DNA from: Saxidomus purpurata
Lineage: Eukaryota > Mollusca > Bivalvia > Venerida > Veneridae
Direction of reading: 5' to 3'
DNA length: 64,000 bases
Assembly (NCBI GenBank): GCA_022818135.1
Contig: JAFMSR010000018.1
Location: 39,859,951 to 39,923,950, forward strand
Below are positions 22,899-34,825 of this stretch, in pieces; the stretch's first letter is position 1; each line of letters starts with the position of its first letter. Both the position numbers and the translations under genes were made by a program. The notes under the pieces were generated by a model. The model was given only the letters and a program-made list of their open reading frames with translations. It ran no database searches and had not been told where the DNA came from.

Positions 22899-23669
22899 CT
22901 TTTAGATATTACAACCAAAATATCCAGAAGGTTGAAAAAATAGCCTTTGTCTCGGTAAACGGACATTACTTTCTCGGACATTACCCGCTAAGTTCAATGT
23001 TGTATAGGTGGACATCAGCCGTTTCAATGACATGAATCTGTTCATCTTTTTTTTTCTGAATGCATTAAATTTTACCCTGCTGACGGCTTGTCAACAATGC
23101 AGATCATGATCGGCCTGTATATCCGTGCAATCTGATCATGATCTCCACTGTTCGCTAATTATCAGTCAGTAAATTTACATTGGTCACCCCTTTTAGGTAG
23201 TAATGATACCATTCGGACTGAAAGTTAGGCAAGTCTATTTGGGGTATGGGTAATACTGATTATAATACTGATTATAATACTTAATATCTACCTCTGGCCC
23301 CCAAAAAACTAATTAAAGAAAATATTCAATGTATTATTAAATCAAATACTCTGATGCAAATATCCGCCTTAGCAAAGTAATGAAGAGCTAATATTCGCCT
23401 ATGCAATATTGAACTTAGGGGCTAATGTTCAGTGTATATCGTGACTAGCCTACAAATCACTACACTCTGATCATGATCTGCACTGTTCGCTATTATTCAA
23501 GAAATTTTGAATGATTATCCCTATAAACAATTAATGGTATTGTCCAAATTGAAATATACTAGATAGGCAATTCTGCTTGATCAAGGCTTACAGTTGTAAA
23601 AAACATACCTAAAGTAATTCCTTGCGTCACGCGCAGTACTGTGCTTCAGTTATTTCTTACGTTGGGAAA

Positions 23670-23915
23670 TCTGGTGAATGCAAGATTACCGCGAGGGAAA
23701 TGTTGGTGGGGAATCTGGTGAATGCAAGATTACTGCGAGTGAAATGTGGGTGGCGAATCTGGTGAATGCAAGATTACTGCGAGTGAAATGTGGGTGGGGA
23801 ATCTGTAATGCAAGATTCGCGAGTGAAGTGGGTGGCTGGTTGAAGTTCGCAGTGAAATGTGGGTGGGGAATCTGGTGAATGCAAGATTACTGCGAGTGAA
23901 ATGTGGGTGAGGAAA
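23670..23915. repeat. 46-bp minisatellite downstream of MEIS
   Basis: About five head-to-tail copies of GAATCTGGTGAATGCAAGAT followed by TACTGCGAGTGAAATGTGGG. The fourth copy is scrambled by a deletion and partial duplication. The array lies beyond the MEIS poly(A) signal. Open frames on both strands here are repeat artefacts. Confidence 0.85.
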
Positions 23916-23988
23916 CCATAAATATAATTTTGTGTTTCTTATGAAAAACATCAATAATATGACAATAGTTTTGAAACTGTATTAAATA

Positions 23989-23994
23989 TTTATT
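23989..23994 (-). terminator. Poly(A) signal for the MEIS gene
   Basis: AATAAA on the minus strand, about 240 bp past the MEIS stop codon, in AT-rich sequence. It is the first canonical signal I found in a plausible place. Confidence 0.55.
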
Positions 23995-24236
23995 TACAAT
24001 TTACAAACACAATTTCAGCAGAAACATATTTACATAACACATACTTATTAAATATATTTTATAAATCTATTCACAAGCACTTCCTTCCAAATTTAAACTA
24101 TTCTTCCTTACATGCATTTTGATAATAAGCACTGCATTCAATGCGCGTTGAGGGGTGTACATGTACTTAGATCAACATTTGTACAAAACAAACATTTTTT
24201 ATCATTTTGTGTAGTGAATCATTTGTTATCCAAATT

Positions 24237-25799
24237 TCACAGTTCTGTGGGCGGAATATTGTAATAAGAATTTCCAAGAGTAGGCGGAGCATACATGTCA
24301 CTTCCGGTGTAACACGGCATGGAACTTATCATGTTATAACGTGAAAGGGAGGAGTCCATATATGTTGGTACTGGGTAGGCGGGTTTCATTGGATCAGAAT
24401 ATGGATCACTGTGGCTGAGACTGCTCGTGAAACCTCCTTGCATGTGAGAAACTCCACCATGTAATCCACTATATCCGGTTGGAATGGAACTTCCCATAGT
24501 TCCTGGCGCACTTCCGGAAACCTGTCCTGGTAAACGATGGCTTCCGATTTGAGGCATGCTGTGATTATCTAGTTGTGATGATGGATCAGGATAGAAACTT
24601 GGATGAGGGTGAGTTCCGGGTCCTGTTCTGTTTGTTTGGTCAATCATAGGTTGAACAATACGTCTCCTTGCATTAATAAACCAATTATTCACTTGAAGAA
24701 TTGTAAGTCCAGTTTCAGCACCAAGTTGTTTCTTTTGCTCCTCGGAAGGATATGGATGCTGGAGATGTTGAAACAACCAAGCACGAAGAATGTTTGTAGC
24801 AGTTTTAGAAAATATACCACGTTTCTTTTGCCGTTTTGATCCTTTACCAGCGGGTTTGCTGGTGCCCTCACCTTCATCCAACGTGCTCTCCTCAGACCCC
24901 CGGCTACTGTCATCAGCATCTGGTTCTCGCTCTCTCTTGACGCCTCTACCTTTCGTCTGCTTAGGTTCCTTCTTAACAGGCGCCTCAGCTACTTGCCTGG
25001 ATGCTGGTACCTCACTAGCTTGCAGTGATGCCGCGTCGTCAAGGTCAGCGAGCTGCGTCGAACCAGTGGATGAGGGTCTGTGGTCAGAGCCGCTGTCGGT
25101 GTCATCTGTAGGATCAAAATTACTGTTTGAAAGTTTACAGGAAGCATCGTCATCGTCTCCTTGAGAATCTACGTTAAGATCATTGGGCATTTTGCCCTTT
25201 AAGCAAGTTATGTATCTCTCACAGAAGTTATCACAAAGTTCATGAACTTTTTCCAATTCTAGCAAATGAAATCTAAAGTTTTGAATAGCTTGCACCATTA
25301 TATTGTCAATTTCTTGATTGTTTGTAAAAATCGAACCTTCGTTTCTTTCTGCAAACTGTTTACTGAACATGAGAAGATCTTCATTAAATGAATCAGAGGA
25401 ACAAATTGGATCGCCTGCAACTTTTCTAGCACAAGTAGCAAGTTCACATTTTTCGAAAATAATTGCCAACAGAGGAAACAAAGGGTGTCCGTATAACGAT
25501 TCTTTGTCACGTGATGGATCATTTAATTGATTTCCCATACCTGACATAGATGGCACTGCACTCAGTTGTGGATACTGAGACATCGACGACGAAGTTGGAA
25601 TAGTTTGTCCATATCCGCTCACAACCGGAAGTGGACCTGCGTTGCCCATGGTTGCTAGATGAGAATCGAACATTGAATCTAAAGCATCTGGTGGCAAACC
25701 CAGTGAAGATATACTGTGTGGGGATGGTCCGAGAGAGGACATCATTGAACCGCTGTCGTAGGTTGGTGGTGGAAGAACCTCTTCAAATCTATCAGCCAT
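24237..25799 (-). CDS. MEIS-class TALE homeobox transcription factor, single coding exon
   Basis: 520 aa uninterrupted from ATG at 25799. Residues about 104-205 form the MEINOX (PBC-binding) domain: [18 protein letters not shown], then [20 protein letters not shown]. Residues about 322-384 form a TALE homeodomain: [19 protein letters not shown], the PYP three-residue extension at 349-351, and WFINARRR at 373-380, followed by [11 protein letters not shown] as in MEIS1/2 and homothorax. An acidic, serine-rich linker (210-320) separates the domains and a Ser/Pro/Gly/Tyr-rich tail follows. The family binds DNA with PBX and HOX partners in the nucleus. MEIS genes normally have about a dozen coding exons, so one open exon suggests an old retrocopy that stayed functional. 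Linker and MEINOX positions differ from vertebrate MEIS while the homeodomain is nearly unchanged. A spiralian TALE expansion member is the alternative. Class identity is firm. Confidence 0.95.
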   Translation of the reverse strand: MADRFEEVLPPPTYDSGSMMSSLGPSPHSISSLGLPPDALDSMFDSHLATMGNAGPLPVVSGYGQTIPTSSSMSQYPQLSAVPSMSGMGNQLNDPSRDKESLYGHPLFPLLAIIFEKCELATCARKVAGDPICSSDSFNEDLLMFSKQFAERNEGSIFTNNQEIDNIMVQAIQNFRFHLLELEKVHELCDNFCERYITCLKGKMPNDLNVDSQGDDDDASCKLSNSNFDPTDDTDSGSDHRPSSTGSTQLADLDDAASLQASEVPASRQVAEAPVKKEPKQTKGRGVKREREPDADDSSRGSEESTLDEGEGTSKPAGKGSKRQKKRGIFSKTATNILRAWLFQHLQHPYPSEEQKKQLGAETGLTILQVNNWFINARRRIVQPMIDQTNRTGPGTHPHPSFYPDPSSQLDNHSMPQIGSHRLPGQVSGSAPGTMGSSIPTGYSGLHGGVSHMQGGFTSSLSHSDPYSDPMKPAYPVPTYMDSSLSRYNMISSMPCYTGSDMYAPPTLGNSYYNIPPTEL

Positions 25800-27425
25800 T
25801 ATATCTAAAATATAAGAATTACATTGTTAAAAATAAATCTTTGTAAACCTAAACAAGATCTGTGATAGTTCAGTTCCTTTCTAATTTGCATTAGCTGGAC
25901 TTTGTTAAGTAAACTGTAAAGTAAACTGTGTACAGTATTAAAATCAGTATTAATAAAGCTAATCACAAACACCTGAATTAAAGAAATACATACATGAACG
26001 ATAATCCAGCAACTTAATCACTTTGCCTTTGTTTTCTTTAGAATTTCTACGTTAATGAACACATGAATAACATGAATATTAATTTTTTTTTTACCACATC
26101 TTTATCATTCACGCATATTTATTTCACCAGTTCAGAGAGATATGACCTCGGTTTCAAGCACGAATAAATAGTTTTCCTTTATTTTAACAGCTTCCGTGTG
26201 TAAGTAGAAATGTGGTCAGTTTTTATTGTAATTCGTGGTATATGAAGTTATAGTTGTGGGTTGGCCTGACTCTACCTTATTAACAATTTCGCCCGTAGCT
26301 CTCTGTTGCGGAGTCAAACCACTATAAGAGACAATTTAATTAATTGTGTAGTTTTCGTATCATTACCTAAAACTAATTTCACATTGAAATCGTAATTTTT
26401 TTTTTCGAAAGATGTTAGATGCAATTTTTTATCTAATCATTGTTTTATACCTTTAAATGTTTACGTCTTGAAGTTAAACATGAAAACGTGCAAACTGCAA
26501 TTGAGGCGATTCAAAAAATAACTAATGGCTATCAAAACAAAAACTACGCATATTTCCTTATCATTCTTTCAAAATACTGACGATAACGATGATGAAATAA
26601 GAAATGAAACAAGAAATAAAATATGCATACATTGTCAACAGAAATTTAAGGGCACATACATACGTATAAGTCATTTTTAGTTAAAAGATACCGAACTGTT
26701 AATTTATCAAAAATGTGAATTATGAATAATGTTTATCGTTAAAATGTACGTTTATCAAGTAATATATAACAAATGACACGTTGATGAAAATTGCTTCAAT
26801 AACGAAGATCTTCAGAAATTATTTTGTAATGTTATATACATTTTCATTTTCATGTAACGTAAGTTACTGCATGTATAATCGCAACGTAAGTTACTATTCG
26901 TGTAATTATTATACTGAGACAAAATCAAATGAAGTTAATAAATGTCAGTAGTTTTAATTTAACGCTCTTTAAACATTGCAAGATGAATAATGTAAAAGAA
27001 ATTCAGGTAGTGAAAATTATTGAGAGAAAAAAACTGACAATCAAAATACGTTACAGGTTAGACGCTTCCGTTAGATAGGTGTGGGTTATAATGTAATAAA
27101 GAACGGCAAAATAAAAATAATGAGCCATGAAACTGTACATTTGAAATGTATAAAGTAGCTTTTAATTGATATGGAAACTGTCCAGAAAGTGATATAATAA
27201 AGGTTTACCATTACTATCCAAGTCAAACATTTTTAATCCTGATTTTGAGCTAAATATATTCTAAAACTTCCGGTTAAAATATTTTTTCCTCTCCTTAGTC
27301 ACCCTCTTAGAAGCGTATTCCCATTTTAAGTTAGCAATTCACTAAACTGACGTATTTCAAACAAGCATACAACAAAACTGAGTCATGTCAAGAAATGACT
27401 ATATACATGTAGTTTGATTACCTAC

Positions 27426-27490
27426 CTGTATAAGTAATCCAATGTGGTGTTATATTATAACTCTTGTCAGCTCCTGTCTGAATTTGACAG
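27426..27490 (-). other. Probable non-coding first exon of the MEIS gene
   Basis: On the minus strand TTATACAG|GTAGGT gives a strong donor at 27426/27425. A matching acceptor TATATTTTAG lies at 25806-25805, only five bases before the MEIS ATG at 25799. This predicts a leader of about 65 nt, a 1.6-kb intron and then the coding exon. The exon start is inferred from the TATA box. Confidence 0.5.
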
Positions 27491-27518
27491 TGGAATGACG
27501 GGTCAAAACACCTTGACC

Positions 27519-27527
27519 CTTTATATA
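27519..27527 (-). promoter_or_regulatory. TATA box of the MEIS gene
   Basis: TATATAAAG on the minus strand, within CTAGTTATATAAAGGG. It lies about 30 bp before the proposed start near 27490 and about 93 bp before the leader donor. It is the only strong TATA box seen upstream of this gene. Confidence 0.55.
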
Positions 27528-29356
27528 ACTAGACCCTTACAGTAAAAACTTGTATCTTTACATCAGTCACGGTCCCTTAAGATTCAACAACCCTTATCTC
27601 AATAAATTTAAATGAATAAATTATATTTTGTGTCCGGTTATTGAAATATAAGATCTAATACTGATGAAAATCAGTTTAATTTTGATGAGTATCTTTTGAA
27701 TCATTGGCTCAAATCTTTAAATTACCTGGCCCGCGCACTTATCTCACCAAGCGCATCGCTGACCATGGACCCTAAGGGGCCAGAAGAAAGTTTTATTGGA
27801 GAAGTAAACTAGGGCCTGCCAGCCTCGTAGGGTCAGCTACGTTGATGACATTTATAAATGAGGTGGCCCTTAGGGGTCAATAGAAACATTAACTTATCTA
27901 ATCAAACGTAATTGTAAGATATGAATCTGTCAACTTTCTTGCTATTGTTAGAATTGAAATTAAGGCGTGCATGGGAGGTTAACTTATAATAGGAAATTGA
28001 GAAGGATAAAAAAAATTTAATGACTCGATTATTGCTGTTTAATGGACATTAAACACATGTACATACTTCAAATTCAATCTGACATGTGCCAAAAATTAAA
28101 GCATTACGTACGACAATATTTTCGTAAATTCTTAGAAAATAACCTTGATATTCAAATTTCCCCTTCCACTTTACCACATAAATCTATTTCTAAATTTAAA
28201 AGATACTTTGGCAAAACTCAGCTTTTGCAAATTTGAATTAGACAGAAATTATATTAGCTGACGTTGTTAAATGAAGTTTGCATAATTTTGTAAGAAATAA
28301 TTATCATCATATATTCATTCAATATAAACGTTTTAATGGAAATCACTATCACCTGTTTGGATTGATATTGTATAACAGGCAATTCTTTACATTTACATGT
28401 AATAACATGGATGGATTTCTGGTAAAGCTTTGCAAGGCTAAATCTGAGATAGTTTTCAAATTCGATAGTTTAATCATAATTTATTGCCAGTAAGATGCAC
28501 AGCAAATAATTTGAGCCCCAAGTGCTTACCAAATTATAAAACGTCCCCCCCCCAACAAAAAAAATCAAATTTGATAAATGGCCATTTTTCCGGATCACAC
28601 CGATTATTCTGTTTCATTGTAAATAAGATTTGATACATATGCTTTTAACTAACTAATAATTGTTTTTACGATGAGCTTATAAAGATTTGATGTGTGAAAC
28701 AGGAGGGCTATAGAGGGCAATGAAGAAACCTTAGTCACACCTGTAATGTTTCCATAAGTATGCCTAGTAGTTTGCTTTCTGTACATGACAATACAAATAC
28801 ATAATTTACACTGAACTGAAAAATGCATTGTGCAGATTATAATTATGCTAACGGATGTACATGTTGATCATGATCTACACTGATCGCTTGCCCCAGCAGG
28901 ATGAAGGTTAAACAGACCACTGAACGTGTTGACATGTGTTTATAGCTAATGCAATTAAAGCAATAAAGAGCAGCTTCATGAAGTATTTCAAAACTGTAAC
29001 TATTATGAGAATTTCGCCTTGAAATTAAATTTTTAATTAATTAATTCTTCATTAATAGTTTAACGGAGCAGCTAAGTAATCATCTTTCCAAAATGACATT
29101 TGTGGTCAAGAAAGTTGTCAACATTTTACTGGCTATATGATATTGACATGATTTTCACAGATATAGAAATTTTCCTGTCACAGACTGTCAGGTCAACATG
29201 GCCCATGTCAAACCTCCTGTGTGCGTGTTGACGTTCAACTGACCCTTGTGTATTCAGAAGCGATTGTATTGATTGTCTGTTATTGATTTTTAGTATCTTA
29301 GTCCTTTCCACACGGACTTGTCCAAAGTATCATTAATAACAGTTCATACATAGTGT

Positions 29357-29580
29357 GGGCCTCGATAGCTCAGTATTCGCCTCCGGAAAGGGGGGTCCCG
29401 GGTTAGAATCCTAGCCCGAGTCCGAGGTGTGTCCTTGGGCAAAGACACGTGTCTCAGTCCACCCAGCTGTAAATGGGTAGCAGTGATGGAATGAGTGTTC
29501 GAGAGCGATTCAATAAGCTACAGGGCTTTCTTCGTAATCGAACTAACATAAATTCGTATAAAAATAGGTTATAGGAACTC
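29357..29580 (+). mobile_element. tRNA-headed SINE with a Meta-type core
   Basis: The head GCCTCGATAGCTCAGT (A box) and GGGTTAGAATCCTAG (B box) are followed by TGTCCTTGGGCAAAGACAC and CAGTCCACCCAGCTGTAAA, the core I associate with metazoan MetaSINEs. The tail GAGAGCGATTCAATAAGCTA matches that of the 56423 copy. Mutations in the B box suggest it is old. Confidence 0.7.
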
Positions 29581-29771
29581 TTATCGAAACTTTATGGATT
29601 GACGAAAGCGAGCAGAATCAGATGTTGCTACCAGGGTAAGGATAAAAGCATATACGTGGGTTGAATAAAATACAAACATTCTTTGTTTTACTTCAGTTTT
29701 GTCACGATAGCCGACGGAGAGCATACTCTTAAGTTTGAACTCGCCGGTACGTGCAAACAATCATGTTAGTT

Positions 29772-29938
29772 CATACTAACTTATTTTAGCTCGATTGTGA
29801 AGAAAGCTTTAAGCTCCCGAGTCTGCTTCCTGGAATTACCAGTACTGGTGTCATATGAGGAGGTAGGGTCGTGTCCCCAGTGCGGCTCGAACCTGCAACC
29901 TCCGGGGTGAGCGGCAGACACCACCGCTCCCCTCAATC
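29772..29938 (-). mobile_element. tRNA-headed SINE, second family
   Basis: The minus strand reads GGGGAGCGGTGGTGTCTGCC, then a perfect B box in GCAGGTTCGAGCC. A middle with CCAGTACTGGTAATTCCAGG and a tail near TTCACAATCGAGCTAAAA follow. The middle partly resembles the V-SINE-like block of the 20868 and 48235 copies. Confidence 0.6.
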
Positions 29939-30723
29939 ATGCTACTCAGACATTTGTGGTACTGCATGTATGATAGATGCAATTTTATAAATGACACATA
30001 TATAAATGACACATATATAGGCACAGAAACAAACAATCTATGTAGGATGTTCAGTTCTCTCTTTTACTATATATACATGAAATATTTTGCCATGTTTTCA
30101 GTACAACTATCATATGACTGTTTTTACCTACACATGCTATATCATAAGATAAGTTAACTACGGTCATATATTTGCGTTAAGTATGCACGATGGTAGAAAA
30201 TGCATATACAATTACCTAGACTAGACTAGTTTATTGCAGCTAAATGAGTTCATATGGGGAAACTATGGTCATTTAAATAAAGGGAAGAACCATAAATAAT
30301 ACTGGTGTATAATAGCATAGACTTCAACTTGTCTCTCTGTGTTAATAATCAGCATTGTTCTCGTATTTAATCAATACCAGCTGAAATCAGTAAACCTGTT
30401 TCAGTGGTCACCTCTATCTAGCAGCTTTCTGCTTAAAGGCCCAATACTAAACCGCTGATAGGTATAATTTTCCATGACTACATGATTACATGTTGTATCT
30501 AATAATTGGCCGGAACACGTATATAATCAAGACTTTGGCAAGAATGGTCTTTCGGATGAGACCTTAAAACCGAGGTCCCATGTATCGGTGCTGTACACCG
30601 GGCATGTTAAAGAACCAGAGGTATATCTGGAACGGGACACGTTCTGTATCTTGCACTATCTCCCGAAACCTAAAATAACTAGAACTCTTCTGGGGGCATT
30701 GGTCACACGGATGATAAAACCAT

Positions 30724-30760
30724 TCATCCATCCATCCATCCATCCATCCATCCATCCATA
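30724..30760. repeat. (CCAT)n microsatellite
   Basis: About nine copies of CCAT in tandem. They make a run of WMDG on the minus strand and HPSI on the plus strand in short open frames that are not genes. Confidence 0.95.
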
Positions 30761-32413
30761 CATGAAGAGCCACTTTTGCAAGACTGCAGAGATATACATT
30801 AAACTTTTGACTGTTATCAGCAAAACAGCAAAAAGTTTTATTTTCTATATACCTTTGTAAATTATTTTACAATGGTCGTTAAAAATTTGAGAAAAAAATT
30901 GCTTGCCAATCACCATGTTTTTACATGGCATATTTTAAGATATGAGTTGACTTTTGAAAAATTTGACACGTCATTTTCTTTGATATTGTATCTTTAAGAA
31001 GCAAACACTGAATTATACCTAATGGCCAGCTTTAACTTAAACACACTCACTTGCTTTAAAGCCAAATTAATTTTAAAAGAGAATATGCACAGTGTACTAA
31101 ACTAAACTAAATATTCAGATTGAACTACATTTCAAAACCGCTTTTCTTCAAAGTAAAACAGAATGTTATCTGCCTTAATATGTATGTATCTGTCTTACAT
31201 AGCCACAATTTTAACCACTAACACACAATACTACATGTAAATCATTCAGGAGAACGATAGAAATTAAGAGCTATTGTTTAACATTCAAAGTCTCATTGAT
31301 ACATCTGTCTCAGGAAATAAAGGCCAGAATTTGAATAATTTGCATACTTACAAATACGATCTCATATAGAAATGGCATGCGTTCAGTTTCCAAACAGAAA
31401 GAGAACGACATTGTCAAAAAACCGTTTAAGGCCTAGATAAAATTAAAATAAGATTTTTAAGTTATAATTCCGTATAACCACAGAGAAAACCATAATCTAT
31501 ACTGAAGAAATATATCATAATATTATATTATAAGTACAAGTTTTGCCGTATATAAACCCGAAAGACGAAAGTACGAAAGCGGTGCCACGGTATCTTTTGA
31601 AGAAAATGGTTAATAAGTATTTGCCCTGAAATACTTTGTGCAGCCTTGAAAAGAGCCTCTGATATTTTATGTGACGGACTAATTTGCTCGTTCTCACAGT
31701 AATTAACCTTTGTCCGCGGTTAAATATTTCTGGTTTACAAACAAAAACAACGTCAGTCACACATGAAATAACGGACTGTGGTTTACGTGTATATAAAATG
31801 CAAAGTATTATGTGAAATATCCTTTCTAATATCATGAATTTTCATGATTTACATTTGTCTCTGGACAGGCATGATGGATGACCGCTCCATAAATTCGGGT
31901 TTGATTACGGAGACGTTATGTAATACGGCGTTTATCCTCCCCGGGCACATCTGACTCTCATTTGTCACCTGTCAGCGGCAGATCCCAGTCAATAAAAAAC
32001 AATGGCTTACCTTTGCATTATCAGATGAGGCTGTCTGACTCTTTAATTGTTTGTTTCAACAAGATCTACCGATTACAAAGAAAATATCACAACAATAAAA
32101 AAACAAGTAAGACTGATTACTAACGCAACAAACCACACTGTCGTCTGATGTGACATCAAAAACCTAAATAAAAAAAATAAATGTTTTTTTCCCTAACATG
32201 ATAAGATAATGACCACATTTACAGAAACTATCAGGTCCCTGAGAACAAGTATTTTTGCTTTGTCTTGTATTCCTTTATGGGCTAAGTGAAAAATGTATCA
32301 TTGTTTGCTTAAAGAGATAAAATATATTTATAATTATATTCCTAAACACCATCAATCGCAGCATTCATCAACAGCCATACTGACACATAGAAGAAAGTAA
32401 CCCCAACAGTATT

Positions 32414-33090
32414 CCCAACACTGAGAAAATACAGTAGACCAGTAGACAAGGTACACACTGAAGCTCCCAACACTGAGAACATATAGTAGACCAGTAGACA
32501 AGGTACACACTGAAGCACCCAACACTGAGAACATATAGTAGACCAGTAGACAAGGTACACACTGAAGCACCCAACACTGAGAACATACAGTAGACCAGTA
32601 GACAAGGTACACACTGAAGCTCCCAACACTGAGAAAATACAGTAGACCAGTAGACAAGGTACACACTGAAGCTCCCAACACTGAGAACATACAGTAGACC
32701 AGTAGACAAGGTACACACTGAAGCTCCCAACACTGAGAACATATAGTAGACCAGTAGACAAGGTACACACTGAAGCTCCCAACACTGAGAACATATAGTA
32801 GACCAGTGGACAAGGTACGCACTGAAGCTCCCAACACTGAGAACATACAGTAGACCAGTAGACAAGGTACACACTGAAGCACCCAACACTGAGAACATAT
32901 AGTAGACCAGTAGACAAGGTACGCACTGAAGCTCCCAACACTGAGAACATACAGTAGACCAGTAGACAAGGTACGCACTGAAGCTTCCAACACTGAGAAC
33001 ATACAGTAGACCAGTAGACAAGGTACACACTGAAGCTCCCAACACTGAGAACATACAGTAGACCAGTAGACAAGGTACACACTGAAGCTT
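32414..33090. repeat. 52-bp minisatellite, about 13 copies
   Basis: The unit CCAACACTGAGAACATAYAG then TAGACCAGTAGACAAGGTAC, ACACTGAAGC and two bases recurs at exactly 52-bp steps (for example 32416, 32468, 32520). Variation is limited to a few sites (ACAC/ACGC, TATAG/ACAG, CTCC/CACC). Because 52 is not a multiple of 3 and the unit has no stop on the minus strand in any frame, three overlapping frames of 242-246 aa stay open. Confidence 0.95.
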
Positions 33091-33121
33091 ATATATCATC
33101 TATATAAAGGAAACCCTTGTA

Positions 33122-33965
33122 CACTGCACTGTAACACCGAAGCTACAGCTCCTTTCGAATACAGCCCCCAGGGAGCTGTATTCGCCGGTGCACGTTAACG
33201 AATACAGCTCCCTGGGGAGCTGTATTCGGTACGCATCAACGACTACAGCTCCCCTAATCAAATGGGAGCTGTATTCGGGGTTCTTGTACCCTTTTTTCGA
33301 ATAGAGCGCTCCAGTGACCCGATGCAACAGACGTATCATTCGTTCATACAAATACACGGCAAATAATTTATCATAAAATAATAAGGAACTATACCGCTAT
33401 TCAGGATGCAGTACTTAGCCCTGGTATTTCTGTCTTTTTGTCTGTACGTGTTGGGCGGACAGTTGAATGAAAATTTGAATTTTAATGACTTTTTTGCTGA
33501 TATTGAAGAAATATTTTCTTTCAATAAACCTTCATTGTTTTCATATGACGGTAGAACAAAAGGCAAAAAACTTGTTGACGCAATGAAGCTCATACACATC
33601 AGGGTGTACGGCCTGTCAGACGGACGGATAAGACAACAGACAGTGTAGGACAACAGACAGATGCAGGGACAAATAGACGGAAGGAAAAGATGTAGCATGC
33701 AGTATTTTGAATAGGTGTTAGATGTTTTTAGGCAACTTAGGTTTCTAATTTCTATTTGTGGACATTTTAACATAGGGATCATGGCTCTTTACATGTATAT
33801 ATTTAAATAAAGCAAACATAGGGAGCTTTATTCGAATTTGCATATGCTTTGGTTCGAATACAGCTCCGTTAAACCAAGGGAGCTGTATTCGTTAATGTGC
33901 ATCGAATACAGCTCCACGGGGAGCTGTTTCGAAAGGAGCTGTATCCGGTGTTACACGGCACTCCA
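33122..33965. mobile_element. TIR/foldback element built on GAATACAGCTCC palindromes
   Basis: The left end (TGCACTGTAACACCG, then ACAGCTCCTTTCGAA) is inverted at the right end (TTCGAAAGGAGCTGTATCCG, then GTGTTACACGG). Each arm of about 150-190 bp holds three to four GAATACAGCTCC and GGAGCTGTATTC words, so each arm also folds on itself. The middle carries a short open frame and an AATAAA near 33807. Confidence 0.75.
33406..33648 (+). CDS. Candidate 80-aa secreted peptide inside a TIR element
   Basis: ATG at 33406 opens MQYLALVFLSFCLYVLGG, a good signal-peptide profile with a hydrophobic core and small residues before a possible cut. An acidic segment (FNDFFADIEEIF) and a basic tail follow. 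A splice-acceptor-like CTATTCAG sits just before the ATG, and an AATAAA occurs about 160 bp past the stop. I recognise no homologue. An 80-codon frame can arise by chance in AT-rich DNA, so this is a candidate only. Confidence 0.25.
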   Translation: MQYLALVFLSFCLYVLGGQLNENLNFNDFFADIEEIFSFNKPSLFSYDGRTKGKKLVDAMKLIHIRVYGLSDGRIRQQTV

Positions 33966-34825
33966 GCTGCAAATAAAATCCAAAGGGAAGCACGGGTTGT
34001 GGGGTTCTGTTACGGCGTGCACGGATGTTTGATATAATAAGTGGGATCTTGCGGCTCTATCCTGTATATTGCACGATGAAACGTGTTTATCGGTTATCTC
34101 TGACCTATAACCGTCACGTGCTATCAAAAGGCTAAAAGAAACTGGAAAATATCGATGCTAGAGAAACAGGCTTTTCGCTGCATTTGAAATTGAGTTGTGG
34201 CAAATGATAGAAAACTAGCCTAAACGGATCACTTAAATACTGGCAATTTCTCTATCGTCATTGACTAATAGTCACGAAGCTCGTGTTGCGTGTCTGAGTG
34301 TTTATTTCTTATGATGCATTTAAAGAACGAAAATAAACTTCTTGAATTTGTATACTGTAGGCCAAGTGATAACTTGCTTTTAACAGTCACAAACCATGTC
34401 GTGGATAATGACACTGCTTATTACCATTTTTAAAAACTCTAAACATGATCTGGTGACCCTTGCATGATTACGAGTTGAGTTACGAATTATACGTCTGACC
34501 TTTATCAATATTATTACGACGTCACATATTTGTGAACAAGATATTGTAAGTACGGTTTCTTTCAGGAAATGTATGGGTAATGACAAGTTGACTTTCATCG
34601 AAGCACTTTCAGCCACCAGTGTTATATACTCTGGTCGCTGATTTCTAGTTTATCCATCCGCCCAACATATCGCAGACCTGACGAGGCTTATACTTGGTTC
34701 GGTATAAAAACCAACACAAGACAGTGATGCTTCATTACAGGGTTTCTTTTAAGACACCTAATACAAAATTTGTCGATTTCGCTATTTCTTATTTAACTTT
34801 TGTATAAAAGGTAATTTGTAAATTC

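Larger units (their letters stand above)
19129..23640. other. Intergenic region upstream of PSMC3 and downstream of MEIS
   Basis: The PSMC3 promoter must lie just above 19128 on the minus strand; I see no TATA box there. The rest has no convincing open frame. It contains a SINE (20868-21118), a TTAA-bounded MITE (22541-22898) and two GATCATGATC repeats. No other structure is clear. Confidence 0.6.
27531..33100. other. Gene-free region between the MEIS promoter and the TIR element
   Basis: AT-rich sequence with no conserved open frame. It contains two tRNA-headed SINEs, a (CCAT)n run and, at the end, the 52-bp minisatellite. Any distal MEIS regulatory elements would lie at the left of this stretch, but none can be recognised without comparison to other species. 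Confidence 0.55.

Noticed and set aside
30564..30860. Open frames on both strands around 30700
   Set aside because: They are kept open by the (CCAT)n microsatellite.
32414..33090. CRISPR-like regular repeats
   Set aside because: Units are contiguous 52-bp copies without unique spacers, in an animal genome; this is a minisatellite.
32342..33099. Three overlapping open frames of 242-246 aa on the minus strand
   Set aside because: They exist only because the 52-bp unit has no stop in any minus-strand frame; the product is a cyclic Cys/Tyr/Leu repeat with no domain.
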